Shown here one piece after another: positions 26,764 through 35,217 of a stretch of 64,000 nucleotides of DNA. Source of the stretch: Acidimicrobiia bacterium (GTDB lineage: Bacteria; Actinomycetota; Acidimicrobiia; Acidimicrobiales; Aldehydirespiratoraceae); NCBI GenBank assembly GCA_022819505.1, contig JAJEHD010000003.1, positions 248,001-312,000 of the forward strand, in the 5' to 3' direction. The stretch's first letter is position 1. Every line of letters starts with the position of its first letter. The position numbers and the translations under genes are program-made. Below the pieces are notes generated by a model that was not told the DNA's origin, did not search any database, and saw only the letters and a list, made by a program, of their open reading frames with translations.

Positions 26764-26868
26764 CCGGGTCCACCGAGAGGCCGAGCGAATAGCCGCGACC
26801 GGCCGACCTGAGCGAGCGAGGCCCGGGCCGGAGCGGCCTGTGAGTAGCCCTATGTCAGGGCTCGCCCC

Positions 26869-26916
26869 AATTCTGTATGGGTAATGCACCTATGTGGCGG
26901 GTTTCTCTACTGATTT
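26869..26916 (+). repeat. 48-bp dispersed repeat, copy C
   Basis: Forward copy beginning AATTCTGTATGGGTAATG and ending TTTCTCTACTGATTT. Unlike the other three it is in the upstream region of divergent genes rather than between convergent stops. The flank TTTCGGTC after the unit is shared with copy A, so the conserved block may extend about 5 bp beyond 48. Confidence 0.7.
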
Positions 26917-26994
26917 CGGTCGAGTAGGCGGCCTGTGGGCGTAGCGTCAGGGTCGGCGACAATGGCTGCGGACACGTAAGCGGGGCGGGAACCG

Positions 26995-28380
26995 ATGGAC
27001 GAGTTGACGGTCGGGATCGACATCGGCACCACATCGGTCAAGGCCGTGGCCGCCGACGCTGGCGGCGACGTGCAGACCCGGGTCCGCATCCCGCACCGGG
27101 TGGTGGCGCCGAGCCCGGACCGGTTCGAGCACGACCCGCAGCAGGCCTGGGTCGACGGCGTGCTCGCCGCCTGGTCCGCCGTGCGCGCCGGTGCGGATCA
27201 GCCGGTAGCCGCGGTCACCGTCTCGGCCATGGTGCCGTCCATGTGCGGCGTCGACTCGGCCGGCATGCCGGTCACCCCCGGATTGCTCTACGGCGACGCC
27301 CGCGGCCAGGCCCCCGCAGGACGCTCCGGCGACGGCCCGGGCCCCGGCGACGGTTTCGATCCGATCCCCGGAGCCGATGCCAGCGCGGGGCCAACCGAGG
27401 GGGAGGCTGCTGGTTTCGCCCGCTGGCTGGCCGGCTGTGACGGGGTGGAGGCGCTCTGGCCGGCCCAGTCCGCGGCCAACCATGCGCTGTGCGGGATCGC
27501 AGCCGTCGACTCGTCGACGGCCATGGCCCTGGCTCCGATGTCCGACGGGCAGGGCTGGGCACCGGAGTTGCTCGACGAGATCGGCATGACCTCGGGCCAG
27601 CTCCCGGCCATCAGCCCGGGGGCGGCGGCCATCGGGGAGCGAGACGGCGCGCTGGTGTCGGCCGGCACCATCGACGTGCTGGGAGAGCAACTGGTGGCGC
27701 CCTGCGGCGACGCGGGCGACGTGCTGGTGATGTGCGGAACGACCCTGCTGCCCTGGGTGCTCACCGACCAGTGGGTCGAGGTCGACGGCCTGTGGACGTT
27801 CCCCTCGGCCCGGGCCGGCATTATGGCCGTGGGCGGAGCCAGCAACGCGGGCGGGCTGTTCGTCGACCGGGTGCGGGCCTTGGTGGGCGACGCGCCGTCT
27901 GAGGAACTGCTCGCGCTCGGACCGGACGACCTCCCCGTGTGGCTGCCCTACCCGAGGGGCGAGCGTACGCCCCTGCACGACGCCGCCCGCCGGGCCGAGT
28001 TGCTGGGCCTCCATGTCGGGCACACACCCGCTCATGTGCTGATGGCCGGGTACGAAGCGGCTGGCTTCGTGGTGCGCCACCACATCGATCTCTCCGGACT
28101 CCGTGCCGACCGGATCGTGGCCGTGGGCGGCGGCACCCAGTCGGCGGCCTGGATGCAGGCCCTGGCCGACACGACGGGGCTGGCCGTGGACGTGTCGACT
28201 GAGCCGTGCGGCGCGGCGCTGGGCGCGGCCTACCACAGCCGGGTCACCGCCGGCCTGGAGGCCGACATCTCCGAAGCCCGACGCTGGGGCCGGGTCTCCC
28301 ACCAAGTCGAGCCCCGGCCCGCGCATGCGGCCGCATCCGGGGGCCGCTACCGCCGATTCCGGGAGGGCACCGACCGATGA
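26995..28380 (+). CDS. FGGY-family carbohydrate kinase
   Basis: A 461-residue sugar kinase. The N-terminal phosphate loop is GIDIGTTSVKAVA. The catalytic aspartate is probably in LLYGDARG. The C-terminal adenosine-binding region is VAVGGGTQSAAWMQALADTTG. A glycine- and proline-rich insertion sits after the catalytic loop at about residues 105-140. The overall length is below the usual 490-500. It phosphorylates a pentose, tetritol or similar substrate, which the divergent dehydrogenase and aldolase would process. GGGGCGGGA precedes the ATG. Confidence 0.87.
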   Translation: MDELTVGIDIGTTSVKAVAADAGGDVQTRVRIPHRVVAPSPDRFEHDPQQAWVDGVLAAWSAVRAGADQPVAAVTVSAMVPSMCGVDSAGMPVTPGLLYGDARGQAPAGRSGDGPGPGDGFDPIPGADASAGPTEGEAAGFARWLAGCDGVEALWPAQSAANHALCGIAAVDSSTAMALAPMSDGQGWAPELLDEIGMTSGQLPAISPGAAAIGERDGALVSAGTIDVLGEQLVAPCGDAGDVLVMCGTTLLPWVLTDQWVEVDGLWTFPSARAGIMAVGGASNAGGLFVDRVRALVGDAPSEELLALGPDDLPVWLPYPRGERTPLHDAARRAELLGLHVGHTPAHVLMAGYEAAGFVVRHHIDLSGLRADRIVAVGGGTQSAAWMQALADTTGLAVDVSTEPCGAALGAAYHSRVTAGLEADISEARRWGRVSHQVEPRPAHAAASGGRYRRFREGTDR

Positions 28381-29288
28381 GGCTCTCGGTGACGTACCCG
28401 CTGGCTTCGGGCCGGGCCAGCGCCGAGTTCGCCACCCGGCGGGGCGTCGTCGAGTTCGCCCGGATGGCCGAGGAGGCCGGCTTCGACGGGATCGGGTTCA
28501 CCGACCACCCTGCCCCGACGCACCGCTGGCTGACCGCCGGGGGCCACGACGCGCTCGATCCCTTCGCGGCGCTGGCCTTCTGTGCCGCGGTCACCGAGCG
28601 GATCCTGCTGATCCCCAACGTGGTGGTGCTGCCGTACCGCAACCCGCTGCTGGTGGCGAAGTCGGTGGCCACCATCGACGCCCTGTCGAGCGGCCGGTTC
28701 GTGCTGGCCGTGGGCACCGGCTACCTGAAGGGCGAGTACCGGGCCCTGGGCGTCGACTTCGACGACCGCAACGCCCTCTTCGACGAAGCCATCGAGGTGA
28801 TGCGGGGCGCATGGACCACCGACGACTTCCAGTACGAGGGCCGGAACTTCACCGCCCGCGGCCAGACCGCCAACCCCAAGCCGTCAGCCCCGGTACCGAT
28901 CTGGATCGGCGGCAACAGCCGTCTGAGCCGTCGCCGTGTCGTGGAGAGGGCCGACGGTTGGGTCCCCTTCCCCGCACCTAGGGGCTTGGCTTCCACCGCC
29001 CGGACCGTTCCCCTGGAGACGCTCGACGACCTGCGGACCCTGCTCGAAGACCTGTGGCGCCAGGCCGAGTCCGCCGGCCGCGATCCCGCCACCATCGACG
29101 TCTCGTTCACGACGCTCTCCGGCGGGGCCCCCGCCGACGACAGCTTCGACCCCGAAGCTCACCTGGAGGCACTCGATGACCTGGCCAACCTTGGCGTCAC
29201 CTGGTGCATGGTCCCCATGCCCAGCGACTCGTTGCCCCACGCGGTAGAAGCCCTACACCGCTACGGAGAGTCAGTCATCAACCCCTGA
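28377..29288 (+). CDS. LLM-class (luciferase-like) F420-dependent oxidoreductase
   Basis: A 303-residue TIM-barrel flavin/F420 oxidoreductase. The segments GFDGIGFTDHPAP, ILLIPNVVVLPYRNPLLVAKSVATID and FVLAVGTGYLKGEYRALG are diagnostic of the actinobacterial F420 branch. The start overlaps the kinase stop (ATGA). Its 3' end overlaps the convergent small gene by 18 bp. Substrate unknown; hydride transfer from F420H2 to an oxidised intermediate is the usual chemistry. Confidence 0.87.
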   Translation: MRLSVTYPLASGRASAEFATRRGVVEFARMAEEAGFDGIGFTDHPAPTHRWLTAGGHDALDPFAALAFCAAVTERILLIPNVVVLPYRNPLLVAKSVATIDALSSGRFVLAVGTGYLKGEYRALGVDFDDRNALFDEAIEVMRGAWTTDDFQYEGRNFTARGQTANPKPSAPVPIWIGGNSRLSRRRVVERADGWVPFPAPRGLASTARTVPLETLDDLRTLLEDLWRQAESAGRDPATIDVSFTTLSGGAPADDSFDPEAHLEALDDLANLGVTWCMVPMPSDSLPHAVEALHRYGESVINP

Positions 29289-29495
29289 CCCCTCCTCCGG
29301 GTAGTCCAGAAGGCCCCTGCGGGCGAGCCCGAGGATCAGGCCGTCGACCTTCGCTTCGAGCCGCTCGAATCGGGTCTCGAACTTCTTGTCCAACTTGTCT
29401 AGGTCGGATCGCAGCCAGGTGAACGCGGTGACGACGGCGCCGAAGGCGATCGTCAACAGGACGCCGATCATGGTGGAGGCAATTGTCGGATCCAT
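29271..29495 (-). CDS. Small membrane-anchored coiled-coil protein, paralogue 3
   Basis: A 74-residue homologue of the two proteins at 5421 and 5708. It begins MDPTIASTMIGVLLTIAFGA, followed by the charged LRSDLDKLDKKFETRFERLEAKV and GLILGLARRGLLDYP. The frame extends 12 residues upstream, but the internal ATG is chosen because it matches both paralogues and lies 7 bases after a -10 box with a matching -35. One membrane helix plus a coiled coil is predicted. Function unknown. Its presence 24 kb from the pair argues for a dispersed family. Confidence 0.72.
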   Translation of the reverse strand: MDPTIASTMIGVLLTIAFGAVVTAFTWLRSDLDKLDKKFETRFERLEAKVDGLILGLARRGLLDYPEEGSGVDD

Positions 29496-29502
29496 GGCGG
29501 GC

Positions 29503-29531
29503 AGGCTAGCAGGGCTAGATATGAAATACAA
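29503..29531 (-). promoter_or_regulatory. Leaderless-type promoter of the small membrane protein at 29495
   Basis: On the minus strand TTGTAT, 17 bp, TAGCCT and 7 bases precede the ATG. This parallels the promoter of the paralogue at 5421. Both share the block TTAGTTG/GTAGTTG overlapping the -35, so promoter and gene were probably duplicated together. Confidence 0.62.
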
Positions 29532-29606
29532 CTAAGATCATGGAATATTCTGACAGTAGTGGTTAATGCAGGGATCACGAGCCCGAGTGGGAGGTATTAT
29601 CCGGGG

Positions 29607-30803
29607 GTGGGGCGGGAGCTTGGGTTTCGGGCGTTTGATTCGGACGAGCACTACTACGAGGCGCCTGACGCCTTCATCCGCCACATCGACCCGTCCATGA
29701 AGAAGCGCTGCATGCAGTGGGCCGACATCGACGGCCGGAAGCGTTTCATGGTGGCCGGCAAGGTCAACAAGTTCATCCCCAACCCGACCTTCGACCCGAT
29801 CGCCAAGCCGGGCAGCCTCGAGGACTACTTCCGGGGCCGCAACCTGGAGGGCCGCGACATCGCCGCCATGTTCGGCGATCTCGACCCGCTCGACGACCAC
29901 CCCGAGTTCCGCGACCGGGCCGCCCGCCTGGAGCTGATGGACCGCCAGAGCCTGGAGTCGGTGCTGCTGTTCCCCACCCAGGGCGTGGGCATGCAGGAGG
30001 CCCTCAAGCGCGACGTCGAAGCCCTCCACGCCGCCTTCAGCGCGTTCAACACGTGGCTCGACGAGGACTGGGGATTCGACCGCGACGGCCGCATCTACGC
30101 GGTTCCCATGCTCACCTTCGCCGACCCCGAGCTGGCGGTGGCCGAGCTGGAGCGGCTGCTGGAGATGGGAGCCCGCATGGTGTGCACCGTCCCCGGCCCG
30201 GTGCCGACCGGCAGCGGGTACCAGTCACCGGGAATGCCGGACTACGACCCGATCTGGGCCCGGCTCGAGGAGGCCGGAGTGCCGCTGGCCATGCACGCCG
30301 GGCTCAACGGCACCGTCCAGTACGGCAAGGTGTGGGAGCCGTCGCGGGGCCAGTTCGAGGCCTTCAAGCACATGGCCTTCCCACTGGTGGCGTTCTCGGA
30401 TCGCTCCATCTCCGACACGTTCGCGGCCCTGATCTGCCACGGCGTGCTCGACCGCTTCCCCCGTGTGCGCCTGGCCACCATCGAGAACGGCGCCATGTGG
30501 GTCCCCGACCTGCTGCGCAACCTCAAGATCTGCCACGGCAAGATGCCCTGGGAGTTCAAGCGCCATCCGGTGGAGGCGTTCATCGAGAACGTGTGGGTGT
30601 CGCCCTACTTCGAGGACGACATGGAGCTGATCAAGGACTGCATCGGAGCCGACCGGATGCTGTTCGGCTCCGACTACCCCCACGCCGAGGGCCTGGCCGA
30701 GCCGGCCTCCTACATAGACGACATCGCCGGCTTCAGTGACGTCGAAGTCCGCAAAGTGATGCGCGACAACGCCTACGAACTGCTCTCAGCCTCCGCCCGC
30801 TAG
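29607..30803 (+). CDS. Amidohydrolase-family metal-dependent hydrolase
   Basis: A 398-residue paralogue of the protein at 1698. It shares LGFxxFDSDxHxYE at the N terminus, KVNKFIPNPTFDPIAKPGS after it, and FGSDYPHAEGLAEP at the C terminus. The GTG at 29607 is chosen because it aligns with the paralogue's start and TATTAT lies 6 bases before it; a GTG 48 bases upstream is also possible. Probable hydrolase or decarboxylase on a carboxylic substrate. It is convergent with a third family member. Confidence 0.82.
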   Translation: MGRELGFRAFDSDEHYYEAPDAFIRHIDPSMKKRCMQWADIDGRKRFMVAGKVNKFIPNPTFDPIAKPGSLEDYFRGRNLEGRDIAAMFGDLDPLDDHPEFRDRAARLELMDRQSLESVLLFPTQGVGMQEALKRDVEALHAAFSAFNTWLDEDWGFDRDGRIYAVPMLTFADPELAVAELERLLEMGARMVCTVPGPVPTGSGYQSPGMPDYDPIWARLEEAGVPLAMHAGLNGTVQYGKVWEPSRGQFEAFKHMAFPLVAFSDRSISDTFAALICHGVLDRFPRVRLATIENGAMWVPDLLRNLKICHGKMPWEFKRHPVEAFIENVWVSPYFEDDMELIKDCIGADRMLFGSDYPHAEGLAEPASYIDDIAGFSDVEVRKVMRDNAYELLSASAR

Positions 30804-30813
30804 CGGTGTCGCC

Positions 30814-30837
30814 CGCGGTCAGCGGGTCTTGACCGCG
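30814..30837. terminator. Inverted repeat at the junction of two convergent amidohydrolase genes
   Basis: CGCGGTCA (30814-30821) and TGACCGCG (30830-30837) pair perfectly with an 8-base loop. The structure covers the stop codon of the minus-strand gene and lies 11 bp past the plus-strand stop. No T-tract follows, so it is at most a weak bidirectional terminator. Confidence 0.4.
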
Positions 30838-32093
30838 AAGTCCTGGAGGGACGTGTTCTTGCCGCCGTGGCGGCCGGTGTCGCGGGACCGGACGGACACG
30901 TCGTGGCCCTCCACTGACGCCCGCAGCGCCCCCACCGTGCATTCGGAGCGGTCCAGCACCGCAAATGGGTCGTAGCAGAACCAGTCCATGGCGTTGAGGT
31001 GGGTGATCCGGTCGATGTCGTCATCGGGCACGCCCTCGAACACCTCGACCAGTTCCTCGGGGGCCTCGGGCCAGTTCGAGTCGGAGTGGGGGTAGTCCAT
31101 CTCCCAGCAGATGTTGTTGATGCCGATCTCGTGGCGCAGGGCCACCCCCACCGGGTCGGAGATGAAGCAGGTGAGGAAGTTGCGCCGGAACACGTCGCTG
31201 GGCTTGAGGTCGCCGAAGGACTGGCCGGTCCAGAGGTGGTGCATGTCGTAGGTCTTGTCGGCCCGGTCCATGAAGTACGGCACCCAGCCCGAGCCGCCCT
31301 CCGACAGGGCGATCTTCAGCCCCGGGTAGCGCCGAGGCACCGTCGACCACAGCAGGTCCGAGGCGGCGATCGATGTGTTCATGGGCTGCATGTGGATCAT
31401 CACGTCCATGGGGGCGTCGGGCGCGCTCACCACCATCTGCCCCGACGACCCGAGGTGGATTGAAAGGACCGTCCGGCAGTCGACCAGGGCCTCCCACAGC
31501 GGGTCCCAGTAGGCGTCGTGGAAGCTGGGCTGGCCCAGCGGCACCGGGTTCTCGGTGAAGGTCATCGAGTGGCAGCCCAGCTCCGACACCCGGCGCACCT
31601 CGGCCGCGCACTCGTCCGCCGACCAGATCATGGGCAGGGCCATAGGGATGAACCGTCCCGGGTGGGCCCCGCACCACTCATGTATGTGCCAGTCGTTGTA
31701 GGCCCGGATCAGGTCGGCGGCGAAAGCCTTGTCGGGGTGGTTGGCGAACAGCCGGCCCGCGAAACCGGGGAACGACGGGAAGCACATTGATCCCAGCACC
31801 CCGCCCGCGCTCATGTCCTTGACCCGCTCATCGACGTTGTAGCAACCGGGCCTGATCTCGTCGAAGCTGGTCGGCTCGATCCCGTACTCCTCCTTGGGCC
31901 GTCCGGCCACCGCGTTGAGGCCGATGTTGGGGATGATCGTGCCGTTGAAGGTCCACACGTCGTCGCCGTTGTCGGTGTGGAGGATCTTGGGAGCCTCGTC
32001 GCGCCACTTGGCCGGCAGGTGCTGCTCGAACATGTCGGGTGGCTCGCACAGGTGATCGTCGACGCTCACCAGGATCATGTCGTTCATGTCCAT
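30819..32093 (-). CDS. Amidohydrolase-family metal-dependent hydrolase, divergent member
   Basis: A 424-residue amidohydrolase_2 protein. The N-terminal VSVDDHLCEPPDMFEQHLP and the C-terminal EMDYPHSDSNWP keep the metal and catalytic acidic positions, although the usual GSDYP is changed to EMDYP. SIHLGSSG supplies the mid-barrel histidine. GGAGGAGGAG precedes the start. It lies just downstream of an acyl-CoA ligase on the same strand (43-bp gap), so the ligase probably acts with it. A role in aromatic or cyclic acid degradation is likely, but the substrate is unknown. Confidence 0.82.
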   Translation of the reverse strand: MDMNDMILVSVDDHLCEPPDMFEQHLPAKWRDEAPKILHTDNGDDVWTFNGTIIPNIGLNAVAGRPKEEYGIEPTSFDEIRPGCYNVDERVKDMSAGGVLGSMCFPSFPGFAGRLFANHPDKAFAADLIRAYNDWHIHEWCGAHPGRFIPMALPMIWSADECAAEVRRVSELGCHSMTFTENPVPLGQPSFHDAYWDPLWEALVDCRTVLSIHLGSSGQMVVSAPDAPMDVMIHMQPMNTSIAASDLLWSTVPRRYPGLKIALSEGGSGWVPYFMDRADKTYDMHHLWTGQSFGDLKPSDVFRRNFLTCFISDPVGVALRHEIGINNICWEMDYPHSDSNWPEAPEELVEVFEGVPDDDIDRITHLNAMDWFCYDPFAVLDRSECTVGALRASVEGHDVSVRSRDTGRHGGKNTSLQDFAVKTR

Positions 32094-32136
32094 GGCGCTG
32101 CTCCTCCTCCGTTGCCTGCGGCAGGTCCCCTGACGG

Positions 32137-33864
32137 CTACTCCTCGATGAAGTCGTAGTCGGCGTCGCCCTGCACGACCTGCTTGAGGATCTTGCCGGTG
32201 GCGTTCCGGGGCAGCGGCTCGGTCCGCAGCTCCCAGTGCGTCGGCACCTTGATGTCGGCCAATGTAGCGGCCACCCACGCTCTCAGTTCGGCGACCAGGT
32301 CCCTGCCGGGCGGCTCCTCGCCGATCACGACGACGGCCTTCACCTCCTGGCCCAGCTCGCGGTGCTCCACACCGATCACGGCCGACTCGGCGACCGCCGG
32401 GTGGGCGTCGAGGCGCTGCTCGATCTCGGCGGGGTAGATGTTCTCGCCGCCGCGGATGATCAGGTCGCTGCGCCGGCTCACCAGGAACAGCAGCCCGTCC
32501 CGGACATATCCGTAGTCGCCGGTGCGCAGCCAGCCGTCCCGGATGGTCTCGGCGGTGGCGGCCGGGTCGTTCCAGTAGCCGGGCGTGACCATCGGGCCGG
32601 ACAGGCAGATGTTGCCGACGGAGCCCTCCGGCAGTTCGGCCCCGTCGTCGTCGGTGATGCGCACGCCGACGGTGGGGAGCGGGTAGCCGACCGAGTCGGG
32701 ATGGGCCCGCAGCACGTCATCGGCGGCACTGGTGGCCAGTCCCGAGCTCTCGGTGAGCCCGTAGCCGATGGTCACGCTGGTGCGGGCGTGGGGTAGGGCG
32801 GTCCGGCAGATCTCCTGCAGTTCCGGGGACCACATCGAGCCGCCGCCGCCGATGCTGATCACCGACGACACGTCATAGTCGTTGAGCCGGGGATGCTCGA
32901 CCAGCCGCCACACCTGGGTGGTCACCCCCGACCAGCGGGCGATGCCGTGCTCCTCGGTGAGGCGCAGGATCTTCTCGGGGTCGTAGCGACCGGTGGTCCA
33001 CAGATGGTTGAAGCCGGCGCCGACGGCCATTACCGCGCAGGCGTGCAGGCCCGACACATGGAACAGCGGGCTGCACGCCAGGGTGGGCCCGCCGACGTCC
33101 ATCGACTCGCCCGGGAAGCGCACGAACTGGCGGGCGCCGATCATGAAGGCGCAGGTCAGATAGGCGAAGAAGTTGCGGTGGGTCTGGATCGCGCCCCGGG
33201 GCCGGCCGGTAGTGCCCGACGTGAACAGGATGGCGGCCGGATCGTCGACGGCTATCTCGACATCGGGCAGCGACGCGTCCCGGTAGGCGTCGATCAGGCT
33301 GTCGATCGAGCGGGCCTCGTCGGGAGCCATACCGATCACGGGGATGCCGGGGTCGCCGTCGAGGCGCTCCAGGCGGCGCTGGTCGGCGATCAGCACCTTG
33401 GGCTCGGTCAACTCGATGCCGTAGCGGATCTCGTCGCCCTTCCACCATCCGTTCATGGCGACCGCGATGGCCCCGGCGCTGACCGTCCCCCAGAATCCCT
33501 GGATCCACCCCGGCTGGTTGGCGCCCAGCAGCCCCACCCGGTCGCCGGGCCCGATGCCGTAGCGCTCCGAGAGGCCGGCCGCGACCGCAGCCGCGTGCGA
33601 GATGTTCTCGGCGAAGGTGGCGCTGCGGCCGTCGTCGAACAGGTAGTAGCGGGCCGACCCGTCGCCGCCGTGGTTCATGGACGCGGCCAGCAGGTCGCGC
33701 AGGCTGCGGTGCGGGCTGGCCACCACCGGAGTCTCGGCGCCGTTCACCGTCTCGGTGATGATCTCGAAGAAGCCGCCCGGGCCGGTGAGCATGGCGTCGG
33801 CCTCGGCGATGGTCATGGCCGGTGCGTCGTCGCCGGTTGCCTGGTCCTCGTGGTGGTCGTTCAC
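32137..33864 (-). CDS. AMP-dependent acyl-CoA synthetase
   Basis: A 575-residue ligase with the complete signature set: P-loop ILFTSGTTGRPRGA, GYGLTESSGLATS, GDYGYVRDGLLFLVSRRSDL, GGENIYPAEIE and the C-terminal lysine motif RNATGKILKQ. It converts a free acid to its CoA ester through acyl-AMP. The GTG start has TAGTGT 7 bases upstream, the leaderless layout. It is divergent from a P450 90 bp away and co-oriented with an amidohydrolase. Confidence 0.92.
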   Translation of the reverse strand: MNDHHEDQATGDDAPAMTIAEADAMLTGPGGFFEIITETVNGAETPVVASPHRSLRDLLAASMNHGGDGSARYYLFDDGRSATFAENISHAAAVAAGLSERYGIGPGDRVGLLGANQPGWIQGFWGTVSAGAIAVAMNGWWKGDEIRYGIELTEPKVLIADQRRLERLDGDPGIPVIGMAPDEARSIDSLIDAYRDASLPDVEIAVDDPAAILFTSGTTGRPRGAIQTHRNFFAYLTCAFMIGARQFVRFPGESMDVGGPTLACSPLFHVSGLHACAVMAVGAGFNHLWTTGRYDPEKILRLTEEHGIARWSGVTTQVWRLVEHPRLNDYDVSSVISIGGGGSMWSPELQEICRTALPHARTSVTIGYGLTESSGLATSAADDVLRAHPDSVGYPLPTVGVRITDDDGAELPEGSVGNICLSGPMVTPGYWNDPAATAETIRDGWLRTGDYGYVRDGLLFLVSRRSDLIIRGGENIYPAEIEQRLDAHPAVAESAVIGVEHRELGQEVKAVVVIGEEPPGRDLVAELRAWVAATLADIKVPTHWELRTEPLPRNATGKILKQVVQGDADYDFIEE

Positions 33865-33871
33865 TGTCGAG

Positions 33872-33877
33872 ACACTA
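33872..33877 (-). promoter_or_regulatory. Leaderless -10 box of the acyl-CoA synthetase
   Basis: TAGTGT on the minus strand, 7 bases (CTCGACA), then GTG at 33864. Confidence 0.5.
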
Positions 33878-33954
33878 GTTCGGAGCCCTTGCCAGTCCTA
33901 CCGGCAACTATCGGTCGGTTACGATGCGCGGCCGATCGGAGATCGGCGAGGCCC

Positions 33955-35217
33955 ATGCAAGATTTGCCCGACGGCGCTATCGATGTCGACCATCAGGCTC
34001 CGGCCTTCGTCGCCGACCGCCACGACCGCTATGCCGAGCTGCGGGAGCGATGCCCGGTGGTGTTCAACCAGCATTACGGCGGGTTCTGGATGGTTACCGA
34101 CTACGAGTCGGTGGCGGCCGTCGCCCGCGACAACGAGACGTTCGCCCACAAGTACGAGCCCGACGCCGACGACGGGATCTCCTATCACGGCATCTGCGGG
34201 ATACCCCGGCCGCCGTACGTTCCCCGCATGGGCGTCTCGGAGATCGACGGCCCCGAGCACGCCGATCTGCGCCGGGTGCTGAACCCCCTCATGACGCCCC
34301 GCGTGATCGAGCGCCAGCGGCCCCGCATGGAGGAGGTCTCGGCCTGGTTCATCGATCAGTTCGTGGAGGCCGGCGCAGCCGACCTCGTGCTCGACTACGC
34401 CACGCCGGTGCCGGCGGTGCTGACGCTCGAGATGATGGGGATGGACGCCGCCAACTGGCGTCACTACGCCGACTTCTTCCACGCCACGTCCTCCTACGAG
34501 GCCACCGACGAGAGGTTCCGCAGCGCGGTGGCCCGGCGCGACGACATGTGGGCCGAGCTGGCCGGCTTTGCCGCCTACCGTAGGGACAGCCCGGCCGATG
34601 ACGTGACCACGGCCCTCGTCAACGCCACCACCGGCGGGCGACTCCTCCGCGACGACGAGGTCACCGGGATCATGTGGAACCTGGTGGCCGGTGGCCTCGA
34701 CACCACCACGTCACTGGTGTCGTGGGGGCTGCACTACCTCGGGACCCATCCCCGGGACCGGGCCCGCCTCATCGAGGATCCCGACCTGATCGGCGCGGCG
34801 GTGGAGGAATTCCTGCGCTTCTACAGCCCCAGCGAGACCCTCACCCGCACCGCAACCCGGGACGTGGATCTGGGCGGCCGCCGGATCCGGCGGGGCGATG
34901 TGGTGTTCATCAGCTGGGTGGCCGCCAACCACGACCCCTCGGTGTTCGACGGCGCCGACGACGTACGCATCGACCGGGCCGTCAACAAGCACCTGGCGTT
35001 CGGACTGGGGGGCCACCGCTGCATCGGCTCGTCGATCGCCCGCATCGAGTCGCAGCTCATGCTGGCCGACGTGCTGGCCCGCATCGGCGACTACGAGATC
35101 GACCCCGACGGCTTCACGCCCTACCCGGGCAACCTGCTCATGACCGGCGTGGTGTCGATGCCGGTCACGTTCACGCCGAGCGCCCCCTCGGGAACAGGCG
35201 ACCCCTTCGGCCGCTAG
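33955..35217 (+). CDS. Cytochrome P450
   Basis: A 420-residue P450. The heme loop is FGLGGHRCIG with C356, ExxR is E285/R288, and the I-helix motif is AGGLDTTTS beginning at 245. The N-terminal PPYVPRMGVSEIDGPEHADLRR is like CYPs that take steroid or terpenoid substrates, but no specific family can be assigned. The last 47 bp overlap the convergent flippase-like gene. It is divergent from the acyl-CoA synthetase, so shared control of the 90-bp gap is likely. Confidence 0.92.
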   Translation: MQDLPDGAIDVDHQAPAFVADRHDRYAELRERCPVVFNQHYGGFWMVTDYESVAAVARDNETFAHKYEPDADDGISYHGICGIPRPPYVPRMGVSEIDGPEHADLRRVLNPLMTPRVIERQRPRMEEVSAWFIDQFVEAGAADLVLDYATPVPAVLTLEMMGMDAANWRHYADFFHATSSYEATDERFRSAVARRDDMWAELAGFAAYRRDSPADDVTTALVNATTGGRLLRDDEVTGIMWNLVAGGLDTTTSLVSWGLHYLGTHPRDRARLIEDPDLIGAAVEEFLRFYSPSETLTRTATRDVDLGGRRIRRGDVVFISWVAANHDPSVFDGADDVRIDRAVNKHLAFGLGGHRCIGSSIARIESQLMLADVLARIGDYEIDPDGFTPYPGNLLMTGVVSMPVTFTPSAPSGTGDPFGR

